Below, piece by piece: positions 58,496 through 64,000 of a stretch of 64,000 bases of DNA (the stretch's first letter is position 1; each line of letters begins with the position of its first letter). Both the position numbers and the translations under genes were made by a program. The notes under the pieces are model-generated. The model was not told the origin of the DNA, searched no databases, and saw only the letters and a program-made list of their open reading frames with translations. Source of the stretch: Sordariomycetes sp. S80-01Y (lineage: Eukaryota > Ascomycota > Sordariomycetes); assembly GCA_037042185.1 (NCBI GenBank), contig JAXQJY010000031.1, positions 744,001 to 808,000 of the forward strand. Reading direction: 5' to 3'.

Positions 58496-58929
58496 AGAGC
58501 CTTGTAGACTGTCAAACTAATTGCGCAATTGATACCCGCGCTGAAGAGGCCATTCTTTCCAGGTCACGTCTCGCAGCGAACACCTACAATCCGAGAGATG
58601 CCTGGCTCTTTGTATTGTCGCCATGTACATATGAGCCTGTACACAGCTTGTGAAGGACCGGGCCATCTCTTTTCCCACGAAACAGCGCAGCTTTTGTAGT
58701 CTTCAAAGATCAGAAGTTACATCGATTTCCATTTCCGAGCTACTTACACGCGCAACCTCAGCAGGCCTATACGATCAAATAATGCCAAATGATTGACCTA
58801 TACTTCCGTTCCACACTGCGAGCAAGATCATCCCTGTTGCTGTATCTCTCCCATTTCGGACTGCACAGCCACTTTGTCTGCCCGCCATGTTGTATTCTCT
58901 CGTCCAACTCATCTTCGTGCGCGCCTGTC
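58496..58929. other. Convergent 3' flanks of the NLR gene and the 815-aa gene
   Basis: About 430 bases between converging stops. No further feature was seen. Confidence 0.5.
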
Positions 58930-61548
58930 CTAGTCATGGACGGAGTAGTAAACAGCCAGCGTGATGATCAGGGTCGGGTACACGATGGCCTCCGCGAGGA
59001 TCTGCTGCTTGAGCGTACCACGCTGATCCTTTGTCAGATTGTGCAGCTCCCCGTGAGTGTACCAAGAGATAGTGTTGTCGAACCTGCCGTAAAGAGCCAA
59101 TACACCCGCTGGGGCGAAGAAAACCGTCAGCACCACAATCATAGCAAAGATGAGACTTCGCCTTTTCTCAGCAACATTGTGGAAGTGACGACGGAAAACA
59201 AGGTCCTCTCTGGCCGTCGCAATAGGGTCAGGGCAGAAGGTCGGCGTGGAGCTGCGGTCGCTGCCGGAGTAGTTCCGGGCACGCCGGTCCTTCGTACTGG
59301 TCGAGAGACCTGGAAAGATGGGAAGGCCCGTTCCAAGAATAGTCCAGCTGTCGTAGGGACCACCCTTATACCAAGACTTGCGAGGGGCAGGCGCTTGCTG
59401 ATTGGAGGGTGGTGTGTCAAAGATGCCGGAAGAAAAGGGGGGCATCTCGGTGTCATCCTCGCTCACTAGACAGTGTCAGTCGATACATAAAAGAAAAATG
59501 GGGACTTCTTACTCGCTGTCCTTCTGTTGGAGTCATGTCGAGACTTGTGCATTCGTAGTGGGCGAGTATAAAGAGCCGGCGGCGAATAGGGGTGCTGGTC
59601 AAAGTAGGTCGACAGCGGAGTCCGAGGCTGAGACGATGAGATAGTACTGACGGTTCCCGACCTTGCTTTTGCCGAGAAAGATGCTCCTCGTTCGGTGTGG
59701 TCTTCCTCGCCTCGCTCACGACGGAATCGTTGAACCAAAGCAGCCTCCGGAAGGCTGATGATGGGGAAGGGCAAGCTCGGGATATCGCCGAGGAACTCGT
59801 CATGGCGAGGGCTAGGAGAGTCTCTCTTCCCGGTAGACCGATAGAGGGGTTGATCAAAGACGCCCAAGGGGCTCTTAGGGGTGCCTCTGCTAAGGCTTTG
59901 TTGAATGCGAGACCACTGAAAGCGAGGCTGTTTTGCGGGCCGCTCTGGACTTTGCATCACGTGCCCCTGAAAGCCATAATCAGAGCTCAAGCTGTCATAA
60001 CTGTGGCCGAAGCTATTCATCTCGAACACACGAGGTGTAGTCGTAACATGCCGGTCAGTAGAATGGTCGCGGCGGAAATTGTTGGAGAAGCGCCTGATTG
60101 CAGACACGGCACGAGTCTGGGTCTGATATGGCTGACGACTGGAGTTTCCCATGAAACCCATTTTATTTCCCTTGAATGTGGGAAGAAGTACTGGGCGGTC
60201 GGTATGCTTGTCATGGCGAAGTCGGTAGATAGCATTGCCACTAGACCGTTGTGGGTGCTGAACAATCCTCTCAGTCGAGCGGTTGTTACATTGACAAAAG
60301 TCATGTTCAGAAGTGTCAGAGTTATCTGCAAGGCTACTTCCAGTTCCTTTGGCAAGGAATTCATTGGAACTGATGGGCAGATGCAGAACATTGTCGGTGG
60401 TAACAGTCTGCCAATCTGCGTCAATGCCATTATCTGGCCTTGGAGGGACAAGTGTAGCAACTTTGCCGCTGAGACGGCGGCAGGGCTCGGTATTTGCGCT
60501 TGGGGGGACTGCGTCCTCCTTCTTGACCGGGACCTTGATCTCGTCATCGACCTTCTAGGTTGAGCGAATCGCCGCCTGGTCGTAAAATGCTGCCGGACCA
60601 CGGTCGTTGGACACGGCCACACCAACCTCACAACGGGCAACTCGGTGTGCGATACCCAAACTGGAGGTGTGACTGAGACCAGCTCGAGCCAAGGCGCTGC
60701 TCACTTCCCGTTCGGCCGCCGGCTGCAGGAAGGCTGAGTACGGACCGCCATCGTAGACAAAGGGGTCGCTTCTGGTGCTACTTGACGCCTTGGAAGTTGA
60801 TCTGGCAGGGATTTGAAGGTTCCCCTCGCCACCAAGAGTAGTCGGACGTCGCTGGCTAATGCAACGACCCAGGCCCCAACCCTCAGGGTCGAGGAGCTGC
60901 TGCTCAGCAACGACACCGTGCTCATCGATATCGGTGTAACAGCTGGAAGATGAAGGGAACGAAGAATAGCCGGGTAAATGAGGGCGTAATGCCCCACTAG
61001 GAAGCTTCGGCAGGGAAATGTCAGGAGGTCCGAGGATGGTGTTTCTTTTGAGGCCAGAAGAGCTGGTGCTGAGAGAGTTGTTGAGAGCCTGGTGAGCTAG
61101 GAAAACAGGACTGAAGGTGCGCTTGCGCTTTGGTGCCTTGCCACTCGCTTCTTCGCGCTTAGTGTTCTCCTCCATTTCCTCAGCAGGGGCGATCGTCTCC
61201 CATTCAGAAGCAGCGTTGTCATCATTTGAGTAAGAGTCGCCGGGACTGGTAAGGTTCCGTCCCAGGTTGTTCCGAGGGAGTGAGAGATGAGGCCTCACAA
61301 ACTTGTCGGTGTTGTCAGAAGGTATTTTCTGCAGGTCGGAGACGCCGAGCTCCCTGAGTTCCGCGTCACGTCTGATGAACGGGTTGGTGCGGATAGAAGA
61401 TGCTTCGCTTGCGCTGCCGACTAAGTCTCGGGCATCACGTCCTGAAGAGTCAGAGGCGACTTGAAAGAGAGGTGGCTCGTTTCTCGTAAGCAATAGTCGA
61501 AGATTGGGGGTTCGTTGGGGGGCTTACTCCTGCTAAAGCTGGTACCAT
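58930..61548 (-). CDS. Fungal membrane protein with C-terminal hydrophobic helices, unknown function (815 aa)
   Basis: Four exons on the minus strand (61548-61528, 61475-60627, 60554-59513, 59465-58930) give 815 residues. Exon 1 is only 21 nt (MVPALAG) from an AUG in GCCATGG; its AACGAG acceptor is weak, so the extreme N-terminus is tentative. Intron 2 is 72 nt with a GTTGGT donor and contains an in-frame TAG; without splicing the protein would stop there. Most of the protein is Ser/Pro/Arg-rich and probably disordered (GKAPKRKRTFSPVFLAHQAL). The C-terminus has a helix at about 740-765 (SLIFAMIVVLTVFFAPAGVL) and a second near 795-812 (AIVYPTLIITLAVYY), a hairpin-like anchor. I do not recognise the family. 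It is divergent from the F-box/WD40 gene. Confidence 0.75.
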
Positions 61549-63164
61549 GGCTACACAAGCGAGGCACGCGTGCTGTTGTTGAGCGCGCCGGTGCTCTTTC
61601 GCGCTGCACACGCGGCACGATCAAGAGGCTACGATCTCCTTATGCTCTCGTGGAAAAGGTCGAGGACAATGAAATACAATATTGAAGTTGTGTGAGTATG
61701 AGAAGGTCCTCGCTGCTGAGCGAACGGTTGTAACATGCGAAGTATTCGCGTGGATGGGCGGGGTGGGAGATTGTACGGGGTGGCATGAGCGCGCAGGAGG
61801 GTAAACAAGAGTGAACAGCCGAGCGCAAGCGCAAGAAGCGAGCAGTCAAAAGGGAGCCGTGTAGCTAAGGTATTGCCCACGGGTGACCGTCGGCTCGCAG
61901 AGCTCACTAGCAGTGTATTGGTCGTCGAATCAAGCTTTCAGATGAAGCTCATGGTGATGTCGACGCCGGCTGAACTGCGGGGTAAGGCTTCACTTTCTTG
62001 ATTCGTGACCCTTCCGGCGATGTTGATAGCTCTTGCCTTGACTTCGGAACGCACCTGCCTCAGTTTGTTCGCAGCTGCGAGGCATGTGAGTTTTATTCCT
62101 CAATCAACCTGGTAGCTGAGCCAGACTCCGGCAGCTACGAGTCCTAAATCAGAGCAATACATATTGGTAAAACAGATGATGAATAATCTTGAAGCATAGC
62201 AGTCCCTATCAGCGAAGACTCTCTACAGCTTGAGGCCTCAGCACAAGGGGATAAAGTCACGGAGCAGTGACACTGGTCGACGGATACGGCAAAGCAAGTC
62301 GCAGTGATTCCAAAGAGACCGAGTATCTAAGCTAACGTCTAGAAGCTACCAGGAAAAGTCCGCGGCTACATCCGGCCCACGAATTCAGTGTCACTAGGGA
62401 GTGTTGGCAAACTATTGACTACGATGATCAAGACGAGACGAGATGGCACTTGAGCTGAAGTCACTGCAGCCGCGGCGCGTCGAGAGTGGATACTGGTCGA
62501 CAGGAACAGCCGAGCCCTAGTGGGTTAGTTGCGGCGGCCCAAGCGCTGGAATTCCGCAACTAAGGTACCGCTATCGGCGGGTTGGAACGATCGTCGATTG
62601 CCCCCGCATGCAGTGGTCTGCCTCCAACTTGCAGCAGCGCGCCCGAAACGTTGGAGCAATACGAGTTTTTATGGACTTTGCAGAAGGGATCATTGTGATA
62701 TATCATAAATACCAGGCTCGAGTGTCGACATCTGTGGCGGAAGACGTAGCCCCAAAGGGAGAGATTCTGACTAAAAGCACAACCACGCCGCACAGTGCGC
62801 CATCGCCTAAGGTAAGCCACGTACTGAGCGGAATCGAACATCCCACCAGACTTAGAAAAGGGCATTGCGATTTGCGCCATCTGCAGCCCCCACTGGATGG
62901 AGGCGACCATCCCTCGCTGCAGCAGCGGCAGCAACCCTGCAGCTCCAAGTCCCTCTCAAGCCTCTCTGATGTGCAGGACGCCGTTCGAAGCTCCACCGCC
63001 AGAGTCCTAAAGCGCACCACAGTGCTGCTCGCGCTGCTGCCGGAAACCACTTCGTCTAATCTACCGCCCGCATCCCACCCGTGCGCCCACCTTGGCCAGC
63101 CAAACCTCCCCCTCTTCCACAACGATACTACGAGCATTGTGCCCGCGCGGGCCCAGCATGCGCC
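61549..63164. promoter_or_regulatory. Divergent region between the 815-aa gene and the F-box/WD40 gene
   Basis: About 1.6 kb. On the minus side two overlapping upstream AUG frames (61786-61640 and 61736-61629) precede the 815-aa start. The middle is featureless, and a C-rich leader precedes the plus-strand AUG at 63165. Confidence 0.45.
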
Positions 63165-63956
63165 ATGGCAGTCGACTCTGGTGTCCCGGCGACGAGCGTC
63201 GTCGACGCGCTGCCAGATGAACTGTGGCTCCAGATCATAGATTGTGAGTCCACGAGGCGCGCGGTCGTAGCTCCGCTGACGGTGGAATTGCAGACCTAGA
63301 ACCCTACGAACTTGCGACCCTGCAGCAGGTGTCGAGGAAGATCCAGTTGCTCTGCCTCGATAACGACCTCTGGAAGAGACACTGCTTCGACGACTCGACA
63401 TGGTACCAAAATCTCCTGCGAAGGCGCAAAGCCGCAAGCAACGCCGCCATGCTGTCAACCGAAGACGAGTTTGAACCACCCGATACCAGTCCTGTCGCAT
63501 CAGCAAAGCCTTATATATCCTGCGAGAGGGCCCAGAAGGTCCAAGATTTTGTCAACTGGGATCCCTCCTACGAGCACGAGCGGGTATGCTGGTACGACGA
63601 ATACAGGCAACGAGTCGGGCCGGCAAGTGTCAGTTGGCTGGAAGCTCCCAGTATCAGCGACCGAGGCCTAGAGGCCATCATAGAAGCGAGGGGCGTGGCA
63701 ATGTACGCACCATACGACGGCAACCAAGGCACGAAGTTTGCGGTGTCGCCGCTGGACGACGGGTCAGTCTGCATTTGGGATATCAACGGCTCGAGGAGTA
63801 GACAAGGAGGTATAATCTCGCGCAGCAAGCCAGATGTGCTGTTTGCCGAAGGGTCTGGCGACGAGCGGTTGCGGTCTCAGAAAATAGACTCGAGCATTTC
63901 GGACCGGATTACGATCGACAACGACAACCACAGGGCCTACATAGCCGTGCAAAGTC
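63165..63956 (+). CDS. F-box/WD40 protein, 5' part (runs off the window)
   Basis: Two exons are visible (63165-63243 and 63294-63956). The next intron starts GTAAGTGTAT at 63957 and the gene continues beyond 64000. The start is MAVDSGVPATSVVDALPDEL in the good context GCCATGG. An F-box follows across the 50-nt intron: LPDELWLQIIDYLEPYELAT, then LQQVSRKIQLLCLDNDLWKR. Later, GTKFAVSPLDDGSVCIWDIN is a WD40 repeat, so the missing part probably holds the rest of a propeller. Such proteins recruit substrates to SCF ubiquitin ligases. The visible 247 residues are intact. Confidence 0.85.
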
Positions 63957-64000
63957 GTAAGTGTATCAGAGCAGGGCGGACGAGGGGGGCGCTGGGCTAA

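Noticed and set aside
62703-63506. Minus-strand 267-codon frame over the F-box/WD40 start
   Set aside because: Antisense to a supported gene, with repetitive Arg/Ser/Gly composition and no start context.

Overview
This window looks like nuclear chromosomal DNA of a filamentous ascomycete (Pezizomycotina, probably a Sordariomycete; I cannot fix the genus). The evidence is short GT-AG introns of about 45-115 nt with CTAAC-type branch sites, GC-rich third codon positions, pyrimidine-rich leaders, and fungal-specific families (Msb1/Mug8, Tma23, Swd1, an Ssb-type Hsp70, a fungal NACHT NLR). I rebuilt exon-intron structures by hand from splice signals, frame continuity and family knowledge. Nothing here has been checked against transcripts or databases.

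Layout. 0.2-32.7 kb is dense with mostly housekeeping genes: alanyl-tRNA synthetase (-), an acidic fungal protein (+), a single-pass membrane protein with internal tandem repeats (-), HRD3/SEL1L of ER-associated degradation (-), an alpha/beta hydrolase (+), uracil-DNA glycosylase (+), an Msb1-domain protein (+), a DUF726 alpha/beta-hydrolase membrane protein (-), the Tma23-like G-patch protein (+), tRNA-His guanylyltransferase THG1 (-), COMPASS subunit SWD1 (+) and RPB1, the largest RNA polymerase II subunit (+). 32.7-42.6 kb is a gene-poor stretch of about 10 kb. In it I find one convincing small cysteine-rich gene (35.8-36.1 kb, minus strand, own TATA box and intron) and one weak candidate. 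42.6-48.7 kb holds small fungal proteins, an F-box-like gene, a coding-like relic and a minisatellite. 48.7-64 kb carries the ribosome-associated Hsp70 SSB (-), an atypical SDR (+), a five-exon NOD-like receptor (+), an 815-residue membrane protein (-) and the 5' part of an F-box/WD40 gene that runs off the window.

Genes do not form a pathway cluster. Many pairs share divergent promoters (ALA1/234-aa protein, HRD3/hydrolase, DUF726/TMA23, THG1/SWD1, SSB/SDR, 815-aa protein/F-box-WD40). Information-processing genes (ALA1, UNG1, TMA23, THG1, SWD1, RPB1, SSB) dominate the left and middle parts. The accessory character lies to the right: the gene-poor block, the orphan small proteins and the NLR.

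Most interesting points: the NLR with a SesB-like hydrolase, NACHT and ankyrin repeats plus a long charged tail; an AUG-less in-frame leader with an ACG in optimal context upstream of the AlaRS start, which looks like a mitochondrial presequence; a similar AUG-less leader on UNG1, which also carries a PIP-like box and a C-terminal ubiquitin-interacting-motif-like helix; a hidden cysteine-rich gene; and a 72-codon coding-like frame directly after the SWD1 stop. No CRISPR array, rRNA, convincing tRNA or intact transposon was seen.
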